In this document: positions 1-6,039 of the stretch, piece after piece | Layout: the number at the start of each line of letters is the position of its first letter | Numbering within the stretch: position 1 is the stretch's first letter | NCBI GenBank assembly: GCA_008671285.1 | Contig: RPYR01000236.1 | Coordinates: 1 to 8,599, forward strand | Length of the DNA stretch: 8,599 nucleotides | Direction of reading: 5' to 3' | Source: Collinsella aerofaciens | GTDB lineage: Bacteria > Actinomycetota > Coriobacteriia > Coriobacteriales > Coriobacteriaceae | Translations under genes and position numbers: made by a program | Notes under the pieces: model-generated | What the model was told of the DNA's origin: nothing | Databases searched by the model: none | The model's input: the letters and a program-made list of their open reading frames with translations, nothing else

Positions 1-38
1 GCCCTGTTGGATCAGCTGGCTATTCAAGGAAATCCCCT

Positions 39-581
39 TTACTCGTGAACGATCTCGACATGGACGATCTCGTCGCCGGCACGCAGCTGCGAAATCACAT
101 CGAGACCCTCGACCGTGGTACCAAAGACGGTGTAACCGGAATCGAGGTTATGCTGGGCACCCAAGCAGAAGTAGAACTGCGAACCCGCGGAATCGGGATC
201 CATGGAGCGTGCCATGGCAAGGGCACCATCGACATGGCTGTTGCGCGGATTGGTGGCAAACTCGCCCTTGATGCAGTAGCCGGGGCCACCGGTACCGGGC
301 ATGCCGTCGGGGCCCTCAAGACCGGCAGCGACGTCGGCGCCGGACATATCGCGGGTATTGGGGTCGCCGCCCTGGATGACAAAACCGGGCACATAGCGAT
401 GGAACTTAAGGCCATCATAGAAGCCCATCGTAGAAAGCTCGCAGAAGTTCGCGACATGAATGGGAGCGCCCTCGCCGTCAAACTTGACCTTGATGGTACC
501 CTTCGACGTCTCGATAACGGCGCACTCGTCGCCGGCAAGCTGATACTCGGGCGTGTAGAGCTCTTTCTTAAAACCAAACAT
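39..581 (-). CDS. Cyclophilin-type peptidyl-prolyl cis-trans isomerase
   Basis: This 180-residue protein should catalyse cis-trans isomerisation of peptide bonds before proline, helping proteins to fold in the cytoplasm. It has no signal peptide or membrane segment. The cyclophilin core is clear: FHRYVPGFVIQGGDP at residues 60-74 carries the catalytic Arg62 (Arg55 of human CypA) and Gln70. The GTGGPGY loop lies at 96-102, GSQFYF at 133-138 and YTVFG at 150-154. The position of CypA Trp121 is Asn145, so cyclosporin binding is probably weak, as in many bacterial members. The Gly/Asp-rich insert at 79-101 is normal for bacterial forms. The ATG is preceded by AGGAAGGA five bases upstream. A candidate promoter lies at 621-650, so the gene can be transcribed separately from the zinc-ribbon gene upstream. 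The family is certain; the exact paralogue is not. Confidence 0.95.
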   Translation of the reverse strand: MFGFKKELYTPEYQLAGDECAVIETSKGTIKVKFDGEGAPIHVANFCELSTMGFYDGLKFHRYVPGFVIQGGDPNTRDMSGADVAAGLEGPDGMPGTGGPGYCIKGEFATNPRNSHVDGALAMARSMDPDSAGSQFYFCLGAQHNLDSGYTVFGTTVEGLDVISQLRAGDEIVHVEIVHE

Positions 582-620
582 GTGGTTCCTTCCTCGTGCG
601 TTTAAAGCATATTTGTACGA

Positions 621-650
621 ATTGTAGCAATAAGCATGCGCTTACATCAA
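621..650 (-). promoter_or_regulatory. Candidate sigma70-type promoter of the cyclophilin gene
   Basis: On the minus strand TTGATG (645-650) and TACAAT (621-626) are separated by 18 bases. They match the -35 and -10 consensus at 4 of 6 and 5 of 6 positions. Transcription would start near 614 and give a leader of about 30 bases ending in the Shine-Dalgarno AGGAAGGA (587-594). The surrounding stretch is much more AT-rich than the coding DNA. This is a motif match only. Confidence 0.55.
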
Positions 651-688
651 TTGCGCACGTAGGTTATGCCGACTATGGCGAACTAATT

Positions 689-1831
689 TTAGGAACGCTG
701 CTGCGGCTTCCAGGAGCCCACGTTGGCGTCGTACTGATTAAGCGCGCTGTTGCCACCCTGAGCGATGGGCGCCAGGATCTCGCTTTGGTGAGAACTCATC
801 GACTCGCCATCGGGAATGGCCAGCGAGATGTCCCAACTCTGGCAGATCACGTCGACGCGCTCATACATCCACTCGGCAAGCTGCTTTAAGTGGGCAATGT
901 CGTCCGCATAGACCGTATCGTCCTGGTACTTAAGGTTGCTGAGCTCATCTTGCGTCTTTTTAATCTGGTCGCGCAGGGCGTAAGCACTCTGCGACAGCTC
1001 CTGACGGGTGGACAGCGGCGTTCGGAGATAGCCGTTGTTAAAGGAATCGATGACCTCGCCGATCTGGTCCTCGTCACCGTAGGACACGATGGTCTGATAC
1101 AGACCGTCGAGCCTGGTATAGAGCTGATCATCGGTCAGCACGGTTTCTTCCTGGACCACCTCGGCAGAATCGTCTTGCTTGGTATCGTCCTCAGTCGCCT
1201 CGCCCTTTTGGCGCGTGGGGAAGGTGGTTTGTGCAGCTTGGCCAAACTGGTCGTAGAAGCCAGGCATGACACCCATGGGATCGGTCGTCACGAACCAATA
1301 GGCACCGCCGCAAACGACGGCAAGTACCGCGATGACGATGAGCGGCTTGGGGATATGACGCTTGTGCTTGTGATAGGCGTCCTCGTCGGGATGCACTTTG
1401 CGCTTGGGTTTTTGAGCATCGTCGTGCAGGGAAACGGGCGTGGGAATATCGACCTTGGGGATACCGAAATCCTTATCGAAAGCCGGCAGCACGCAGGTCT
1501 CGTTAGGATCGGCGGCGTCCGAAAGAACCGCGGCAGCCGAGGCGGGCGCATGAGGCACCTCGGTATCGATCTGCTCTTGCGTTAGGCGCGGAAAGCCCGC
1601 CGTGTGGCCCGCTGCCAGGTCGGATGCGGCCGCGTCCTCGGAGAGGATACCCGGAGCGGGGCGTCCGCATTTGGGACACGTACGATCGTGCGGAGAAAGA
1701 CGGGCACCGCAGCCCTCGCAGAACACGAACTCGGTGTGCTCGGGGCCATCGCCCGGACCCACATAGGCGTTGCAGTAGGGGCAGAACGAGGCGCCGTCCT
1801 CGATAGTCTTAAGGCAATGCGGGCAGATCAC
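689..1831 (-). CDS. Membrane-anchored protein with two N-terminal zinc ribbons, unknown function
   Basis: I do not recognise a specific function. From the GTG start chosen here the protein has 380 residues. Two zinc-ribbon motifs come first: Cys3, Cys6, Cys17, Cys20 and then Cys38, Cys41, Cys52, Cys55, spaced like the zinc_ribbon_2 / DZR families. An Ala/Pro/Asp-rich linker follows (about 60-140), then a Lys/His/Arg-rich patch (140-162). A single hydrophobic helix lies at about 163-181. The last 200 residues are mostly predicted helix, with a charged stretch at about 300-340 that could form a coiled coil. The basic patch before the helix predicts zinc ribbons in the cytoplasm and the C-terminal domain outside. 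The alternative TTG start at 1861 adds ten residues but has no Shine-Dalgarno. GTG at 1831 follows AGAGGA and places the first Cys at residue 3, as is usual for such proteins. It may sense or scaffold at the membrane; that is a guess. Confidence 0.85.
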   Translation of the reverse strand: MICPHCLKTIEDGASFCPYCNAYVGPGDGPEHTEFVFCEGCGARLSPHDRTCPKCGRPAPGILSEDAAASDLAAGHTAGFPRLTQEQIDTEVPHAPASAAAVLSDAADPNETCVLPAFDKDFGIPKVDIPTPVSLHDDAQKPKRKVHPDEDAYHKHKRHIPKPLIVIAVLAVVCGGAYWFVTTDPMGVMPGFYDQFGQAAQTTFPTRQKGEATEDDTKQDDSAEVVQEETVLTDDQLYTRLDGLYQTIVSYGDEDQIGEVIDSFNNGYLRTPLSTRQELSQSAYALRDQIKKTQDELSNLKYQDDTVYADDIAHLKQLAEWMYERVDVICQSWDISLAIPDGESMSSHQSEILAPIAQGGNSALNQYDANVGSWKPQQRS

Positions 1832-1835
1832 GGCA

Positions 1836-1841
1836 TCCTCT
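1836..1841 (-). promoter_or_regulatory. Ribosome binding site that decides the zinc-ribbon protein start
   Basis: AGAGGA on the minus strand ends four bases before GTG at 1829-1831. It is the only purine-rich Shine-Dalgarno-like run near the candidate starts. The TTG at 1861 is preceded by ACCTCGA, which does not fit. The spacing is slightly short, so the choice is probable rather than certain. Confidence 0.5.
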
Positions 1842-1871
1842 TTTCGAAGCAATTCAAACAATCGAGGTTAG

Positions 1872-1880
1872 AGCATAACA
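1872..1880 (-). promoter_or_regulatory. Candidate extended -10 promoter of the zinc-ribbon gene
   Basis: The minus strand reads TGTTATGCT, a TG-n-TATGCT extended -10 element. I see no convincing -35 at normal spacing. Transcription would start near 1865. That leaves about 34 bases before the GTG start at 1831 but only a few before the TTG at 1861, which agrees with the GTG choice. The 73-base gap between the ATPase gene and this gene holds no clear terminator, so read-through from the ATPase gene is also possible. Confidence 0.3.
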
Positions 1881-1934
1881 TCGCCACGGCCCCACAGGAG
1901 CAAGGCACCAATTCAACATCGCCAGGGCGCGTAG

Positions 1935-4658
1935 TTACTTCTTCTTTTTGCTTGGCATCGAGACTTTGATGCCTTGGGCGGACTTGGTCACGCGAGAGCG
2001 CTTGGCTCCGGTACTCCTCTTTTTCTTGGGCTGGGCCTGGGCCACGCCCTCGAGTGCACGGGCCTCGGCCTCGCGAGCGGTGCGATCTTCGCGGCGCTGC
2101 GCCATGTCGGCGGCGACGCGCTTGGCAAAACGCTCGGCCGTCGAACCCGTCGAGCTCACCTTGCCGCCACCGCGACCCAGGTGGACGCGCACACCACGGC
2201 CAAAACCAGTTGCGGCATGACGACGACGCGGCTTGAGCGAATCCATCATCGTGGCGAGCTTAAAGAACACCGAGCAGGTAAAGACCACGATAACAGCCAA
2301 GATAACCATCTGGCCCATCGACAGGTTGGCAATAGACAGCAGCTCCGGGAATCCGATAACGCCCACCAGGATGCCGGCGACTACAAACACAAAGAGCACC
2401 ACACGTAAGGGCGTGAGAGGCTGCGAGATGCGCCAGATTAGGCTGACGCTCGCCGCGCACGACGTAAGCAGGCACATCGTAGACAGCGAGAGCTGGCTAA
2501 AGCCAAACACGCGCGCCACAAAGATATCGAGCGCCGCAGCCAAAATGACCGCAATCGACGCCGGCAGTGCACGCTTGAGTACGTTGCTCAAAAACGCACC
2601 CTTCACACGAGCATTGTTGGGCTCCAGGCCCAACACAAAGCCCGGCGCGCCGATGCAGAAGAAGTTAATGAGCGTCATCTGGATGGGCTCGAAGGGGTAC
2701 GGCGGCAGCGCGATACACAGCGCCGCCAGGCCCATCGAGAACAGCGTCTTGGTCAGGAACAGTGAGGCCGAACGCTGCAGGTTGTTGATGGAGCGACGGC
2801 CCTCGGCCACCACGGCGGGCATCGAGGCAAAATCGTTGTCGACGAGTACGATCTCGGCCACGTTGCGCGCGGCATCGGAGCCGGCCGCCATGGCGACGGA
2901 GCAGTCGGCCTCCTTGAGCGCCAGCACGTCGTTGACGCCGTCGCCCGTCATGGCCACGGTGTGCTCGCGGCGCTTGAGCGCCTGCACGAGCTCGCGCTTC
3001 TGCTGCGGGGTCACACGACCAAAGACATGGTAGCGGTCCACTGCGGCATCGAGCTTGGCCGGCGTATCGAGCGTCGTGGCGTCCACATAAGCGTCCGCCC
3101 CCGGCACGCCCACCACGCGCGCGATCGACGACACCGTACGTGGGTCGTCGCCGCTGATCACGTTGAGGGTCACGCCCTGCTCGTTAAAGTAGCCGATGGT
3201 CTCGGCCGCCGAGGTACGAATCTCGTCGCGGATGGTCACAAATCCCACGGGCTCGGCCTCGCCCACCATATCCCCATCGGGCGTAAAGCCGTCCACGCGC
3301 GCCACCACGAGCACGCGGCAGGTATCGGCAAGCTCGGCGACACGGTTCTCGACCTGCGAAAACACACGCTCCGAAAGCACAAACTGCGCGGCGCCCATCA
3401 CATAGGAGCCCTGCGCAAACGAAGCGCCGCTCCATTTTTTAGACGACGAGAATGGAATGACCGACAGCGGCTCGGACACCTCGACCGGGCGATCGGCGTA
3501 ATAGTTGAGCAGCGCCTGGCATGTCTCGTTGGCATCGGCCGAGGTCGCACGTGCCACGTTAGCCAGCGCAAAATCGAGCACTGTGGTATCGACGGGAACA
3601 GCCGCCTCGTCCGAGTCCACGCCAAAGCCAACACCCTCAACAGGCAGCGGGTAGGTGCCCTCGACCTCCATACGACCCGAGGTAATGGTGCCCGTCTTGT
3701 CCAGGCACAGTACGTCGACGCGAGCGAGCGTCTCGATGCAGTAGAGCTGCTGCGCCAGCACCTTGCGGCGGGCCAGGCGCACCGTGGCGATGGCGAGCAC
3801 CGACGAGGTCAGCAGCACCAGGCCTTGCGGGATCATGCCCAGCAGGGCGCCCACCGTGGACAGCAGCGCCGACGAAGGCACATGACCAGCCAACAGCTCG
3901 GAGAAGCACCATGAAAGCGCACTATCGCCCGGGGTTCCCGCGGCATCCCACAGCTCGCTCACACTCGAGGCAAACAACGCCAAACCGAGCGGGATCATGA
4001 TGATGCTCACAAAGCGCACGATGGCGTTAAGCGCGTTCATGATCTCGGAATTGACCTTTTTGACGTATTTGGCCTCGTTATTAATTTTGGCCACGTAGTT
4101 GTCGGCGCCGACATGGATCACGCGGGCGCGCAGCAGGCCCGAGTCGATAAAGCTGCCGCTCATGAGCTCGGAACCGGGCTGTTTCTTAATAAGGTCGCTC
4201 TCGCCCGTCAGCAAGCTCTCGTTCACGAGCGCCTCGCCCGAAACCACCACGGCGTCAGCGGGAATCTGGTCGCCGCGCCCCAGGCGGATGATGTCGTCGA
4301 GCGCGATCTGGTCCAAGTCGAGCTCCACCTCGGCACCGTCGCGCACCGCGATGGCCTTCTTAGAGGTCAGCAGCGTGAGCTTATCGACCATCTTCTTGGA
4401 CCGCATGGATTGAATGACGCCAATAGCGGTATTGAGGAACACCACAAACAGGAACGTCAGGTTCTTAAATGAACCGGTCAAAATGACCAGGAAAGCCAAG
4501 ATCACGTTGATCAAATTGAACAGCGTGCAGAGGTTCTCGATGATGAGCTCTTTGACCGACTTGGTCTTGAGCTCCATGTTGCGGTTGATCTTACCGGCGG
4601 CGATGCGCTCCTCGACCTCGGCGGTCGAGAGTCCGCGCTCGATATCCGTTGCTGCCAT
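1935..4658 (-). CDS. P-type cation-translocating ATPase (HAD-IC; CtpE/CaxP-like)
   Basis: This inner-membrane pump couples ATP hydrolysis to cation transport. The closest characterised relatives I can name are actinobacterial CtpE and streptococcal CaxP, both calcium exporters, so calcium is the leading guess. From ATG at 4658 it has 907 residues. TGES of the actuator domain is at 151-154, the phosphorylated Asp320 in DKTGT at 320-324, FSSSKKW in the nucleotide-binding domain near 403-409 and the hinge TGDGVND at 571-577. Hydrophobic segments fit ten helices, M1-M2 about 46-85, M3-M4 208-292 and M5-M10 632-800. The M4 motif reads IPQGL (276-280), with Gln where calcium pumps have Glu. The M6 region ends in LGLEPN, as I recall for CtpE relatives. 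After the last helix a basic tail of about 100 residues (806-907) ends in KKKK. Other possible starts are GTG 4673 and ATG 4670; ATG 4658 has GGGA six bases upstream. The ion is not proven. Confidence 0.93.
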   Translation of the reverse strand: MAATDIERGLSTAEVEERIAAGKINRNMELKTKSVKELIIENLCTLFNLINVILAFLVILTGSFKNLTFLFVVFLNTAIGVIQSMRSKKMVDKLTLLTSKKAIAVRDGAEVELDLDQIALDDIIRLGRGDQIPADAVVVSGEALVNESLLTGESDLIKKQPGSELMSGSFIDSGLLRARVIHVGADNYVAKINNEAKYVKKVNSEIMNALNAIVRFVSIIMIPLGLALFASSVSELWDAAGTPGDSALSWCFSELLAGHVPSSALLSTVGALLGMIPQGLVLLTSSVLAIATVRLARRKVLAQQLYCIETLARVDVLCLDKTGTITSGRMEVEGTYPLPVEGVGFGVDSDEAAVPVDTTVLDFALANVARATSADANETCQALLNYYADRPVEVSEPLSVIPFSSSKKWSGASFAQGSYVMGAAQFVLSERVFSQVENRVAELADTCRVLVVARVDGFTPDGDMVGEAEPVGFVTIRDEIRTSAAETIGYFNEQGVTLNVISGDDPRTVSSIARVVGVPGADAYVDATTLDTPAKLDAAVDRYHVFGRVTPQQKRELVQALKRREHTVAMTGDGVNDVLALKEADCSVAMAAGSDAARNVAEIVLVDNDFASMPAVVAEGRRSINNLQRSASLFLTKTLFSMGLAALCIALPPYPFEPIQMTLINFFCIGAPGFVLGLEPNNARVKGAFLSNVLKRALPASIAVILAAALDIFVARVFGFSQLSLSTMCLLTSCAASVSLIWRISQPLTPLRVVLFVFVVAGILVGVIGFPELLSIANLSMGQMVILAVIVVFTCSVFFKLATMMDSLKPRRRHAATGFGRGVRVHLGRGGGKVSSTGSTAERFAKRVAADMAQRREDRTAREAEARALEGVAQAQPKKKRSTGAKRSRVTKSAQGIKVSMPSKKKK

Positions 4659-4687
4659 ACCACGTCCCATCACGTCGCGTCGGTATA

Positions 4688-4723
4688 AGAAAAACCGCCC
4701 GGACCATGCGAGGTTCGGACGGT
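4688..4723 (-). terminator. Intrinsic terminator after tRNA-Arg
   Basis: On the minus strand bases 4723-4712 and 4705-4694 form a 12-bp stem with one G-U pair and one A-C mismatch around a six-base loop (4711-4706). It is followed by TTTTTCTT. It starts 11 bases after the tRNA 3' end and faces the right way to end that transcript. It also sits directly before the ATPase gene, leaving roughly 15-30 bases before the possible start codons. Confidence 0.8.
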
Positions 4724-4734
4724 CTTACGTTCGA

Positions 4735-4811
4735 TGGTGCCCCATGTTGGATTCGAACCAACGGCCTTCTGCTCCGGAGGCAGACGCTCTAATCCCCTGA
4801 GCTAATAGGGC
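4735..4811 (-). tRNA. tRNA-Arg (anticodon CCG)
   Basis: The minus strand folds into a complete 77-base tRNA with an encoded CCA end. The acceptor stem GCCCTAT pairs with ATGGGGC (one G-U pair). The D arm is GCTC/GAGC. The anticodon stem TCTGC/GCAGA holds the loop CTCCGGA, so the anticodon is CCG and reads the arginine codon CGG. The T arm is GTTGG-TTCGAAT-CCAAC with the canonical TTCGAAT loop, and the discriminator base is A. It has its own promoter and terminator, so it forms a single-gene unit. Nothing suggests that it serves as an integration site: no integrase or repeated 3' end is present in the window. Confidence 0.97.
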
Positions 4812-4822
4812 CAACGTTTGGC

Positions 4823-4852
4823 ATTATACCCAAGTGCACCACGGGCTATCAA
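4823..4852 (-). promoter_or_regulatory. Strong promoter of tRNA-Arg
   Basis: On the minus strand TTGATA (4847-4852) and a perfect TATAAT (4823-4828) are 18 bases apart. An A/T-rich run just upstream (about 4853-4869) resembles an UP element. Transcription would start near 4816, leaving a leader of about five bases before the mature tRNA 5' end at 4811, which is typical for stable RNA genes. Confidence 0.78.
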
Positions 4853-4931
4853 AATAAAAGAAAAAGCTTTGCAATTCCGAGGAAGACGAGGCGCAACGGC
4901 CCACTTTAGAAGGCAAAAGCGAGTCAGATAG

Positions 4932-4937
4932 TATAAA
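4932..4937 (+). promoter_or_regulatory. Candidate -10 box of the aroF operon promoter
   Basis: TATAAA lies in the AT-rich divergent region, 77 bases before the aroF ATG, and would start transcription near 4944. No good -35 box lies 16-18 bases upstream, so either an activator is needed or the true promoter is elsewhere. The box sits inside the near-palindrome AGTATAAACT. It is upstream of the leader terminator, so transcripts from it would pass through that hairpin before aroF. Confidence 0.35.
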
Positions 4938-4955
4938 CTCACATGCACCATATAC

Positions 4956-4980
4956 ACGGCTCGCGATGCGGGCCGTTTTT
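4956..4980 (+). terminator. Intrinsic terminator in the aroF leader (putative attenuator)
   Basis: ACGGCTCGC (4956-4964) pairs with GCGGGCCGT (4968-4976) in a 9-bp stem with one G-U pair and the loop GAT. The run TTTTT (4976-4980) follows. It has the form of a Rho-independent terminator on the plus strand only; the other strand has no T-run. No plus-strand gene lies upstream in the window, and it is 33 bases before the aroF ATG. It is therefore best explained as a regulated terminator in the leader of the aro operon. Regulation itself is inferred. Confidence 0.7.
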
Positions 4981-5001
4981 GCAAAAGTTATCCATCGAGG
5001 T

Positions 5002-5007
5002 GAGAGG
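5002..5007 (+). promoter_or_regulatory. Ribosome binding site of aroF
   Basis: GAGAGG ends six bases before ATG at 5014. This fixes the start at 5014 rather than at the in-frame ATG at 4966, which lies in the loop of the terminator hairpin and has no Shine-Dalgarno. The resulting N-terminus, MIAILK, matches the usual beginning of the family. Confidence 0.75.
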
Positions 5008-5013
5008 CACACC

Positions 5014-6036
5014 ATGATTGCAATTTTAAAGCAGAGCGCCAGCGACGATGCCGTAAGCCATATCGTCAGCTGGATTGAGAAAAAGGGGCTGAAGACCGAT
5101 GTCTCGCGCGGCGAGAACGAGACGATCATCGGCCTGGTGGGCGATACGACCAAGATCGACCCGTTCCTGCTCGAGTCCATGGATGTCGTCGAGCGCGTGC
5201 AGCGCGTCTCCGAGCCGTTCAAGCGCGCAAATCGCAAGTTCCACCCCGAGGACTCCGTCATCGACTGCGGCCACGGCGTCAAAATCGGCGGCGACCAGTT
5301 CCAAGTCATCGCCGGCCCCTGCTCCGTCGAGGGCGAGAACCTCATCCGCATCGCACGCCGCGTAAAGGCCGCCGGCGCCACGATGCTGCGCGGCGGTGCC
5401 TACAAGCCCCGCACCTCCCCCTACGCCTACCAGGGCATGGGCCCCGCCGGCCTCGACCTGCTGTGCGAGGCGTCTGCCGAGCTCGACATGCCGATCGTCA
5501 CCGAGATCATGGACCCACGCGACGTGCAGGTCTTCCTGGACAAGAAGATCGACGTCATGCAGATCGGCGCCCGCAACGCCCAGAACTTCCCCCTGCTCAA
5601 GGAGGTCGGCAAGACCCAGACCCCGATCCTGCTCAAGCGCGGCATGTCCGGCACGATCGATGAGCTGCTCATGGCCGCCGAGTACATCATGAGCGAGGGC
5701 AACGACAACGTCATCCTGTGCGAGCGCGGCATCCGCACCTTCGAAACCCGCACCCGTAACACCTTCGATCTCAACGCCGTGCCGGTGCTGCACCACCTGT
5801 CGCACCTGCCTGTCGTTGCCGACCCCAGCCACGCCACCGGCTACACCCGCTACGTTGAGCCCATGGCGCTCGCCGCGACCGCCTGCGGCGCCAACGGCCT
5901 GGAGATCGAGGTCCACGACGAGCCCAGCCGCGCATGGTCCGACGGCGCTCAGGCCCTCACCCCCGACCAGTTCGACGACACCATGCGCCGCATTCGCGCC
6001 ATCCGCGAGGTCGTCTGCCAAGAGACCATGGAGTAG
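5014..6036 (+). CDS. aroF: 3-deoxy-7-phosphoheptulonate (DAHP) synthase with N-terminal regulatory domain
   Basis: This enzyme joins phosphoenolpyruvate and erythrose 4-phosphate to make DAHP, the first committed step of the shikimate pathway. The 340 residues match the Thermotoga-type class I enzyme (338 residues). A ferredoxin-like domain (about 1-65) in that enzyme binds tyrosine or phenylalanine for feedback inhibition, and the TIM barrel follows. Visible motifs are AGPCSVEG (100-107), LRGGAYKPRTSPY (125-137), QIGARNAQNF (183-192), LLKRG (206-210) and DPSHATG (270-276). The metal ligands are Cys103, His273, Glu299 and Asp310, each one residue later than in the Thermotoga enzyme. It opens the operon, downstream of a leader terminator, and stops three bases before tyrA. 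All nine Phe codons are TTC, a stronger bias than in the next two genes, which suggests high expression. Annotators may also use aroG or aroA(G) for this family. Confidence 0.96.
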   Translation: MIAILKQSASDDAVSHIVSWIEKKGLKTDVSRGENETIIGLVGDTTKIDPFLLESMDVVERVQRVSEPFKRANRKFHPEDSVIDCGHGVKIGGDQFQVIAGPCSVEGENLIRIARRVKAAGATMLRGGAYKPRTSPYAYQGMGPAGLDLLCEASAELDMPIVTEIMDPRDVQVFLDKKIDVMQIGARNAQNFPLLKEVGKTQTPILLKRGMSGTIDELLMAAEYIMSEGNDNVILCERGIRTFETRTRNTFDLNAVPVLHHLSHLPVVADPSHATGYTRYVEPMALAATACGANGLEIEVHDEPSRAWSDGAQALTPDQFDDTMRRIRAIREVVCQETME

Positions 6037-6039
6037 CCC

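Noticed and set aside
1..38. Possible terminator or gene end downstream of the cyclophilin gene
   Set aside because: Only a weak 4-5-bp AAGG/CCTT inverted repeat is visible, without a T-run, and the sequence ends too soon to judge.
582..688. Small plus-strand gene starting at 596
   Set aside because: The frame has no Shine-Dalgarno, runs antisense into the zinc-ribbon gene, and crosses the cyclophilin promoter region.
2961..3914. 317-codon plus-strand frame opposite the ATPase
   Set aside because: The translation is rich in His, Arg and Gly without recognisable domains. It mirrors the ATPase coding sequence, whose DKTGT and TGDGVND motifs are on the other strand.
4735..4811. tRNA-Arg as a phage or island attachment site
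   Set aside because: No integrase, no duplicated tRNA 3' end and no composition shift is visible, and the flanks are ordinary housekeeping genes.
4966..5013. Upstream in-frame ATG at 4966 as the aroF start
   Set aside because: It would lie in the loop of the leader terminator, has no Shine-Dalgarno, and adds 16 residues not found in the Thermotoga-type family. ATG 5014 has GAGAGG at good spacing.
4850..5013. T-box riboswitch in the aroF leader
   Set aside because: I found no T-box consensus resembling AGGGTGGNACCGCG and no Stem I layout, and the leader after the likely start is only about 70 bases.
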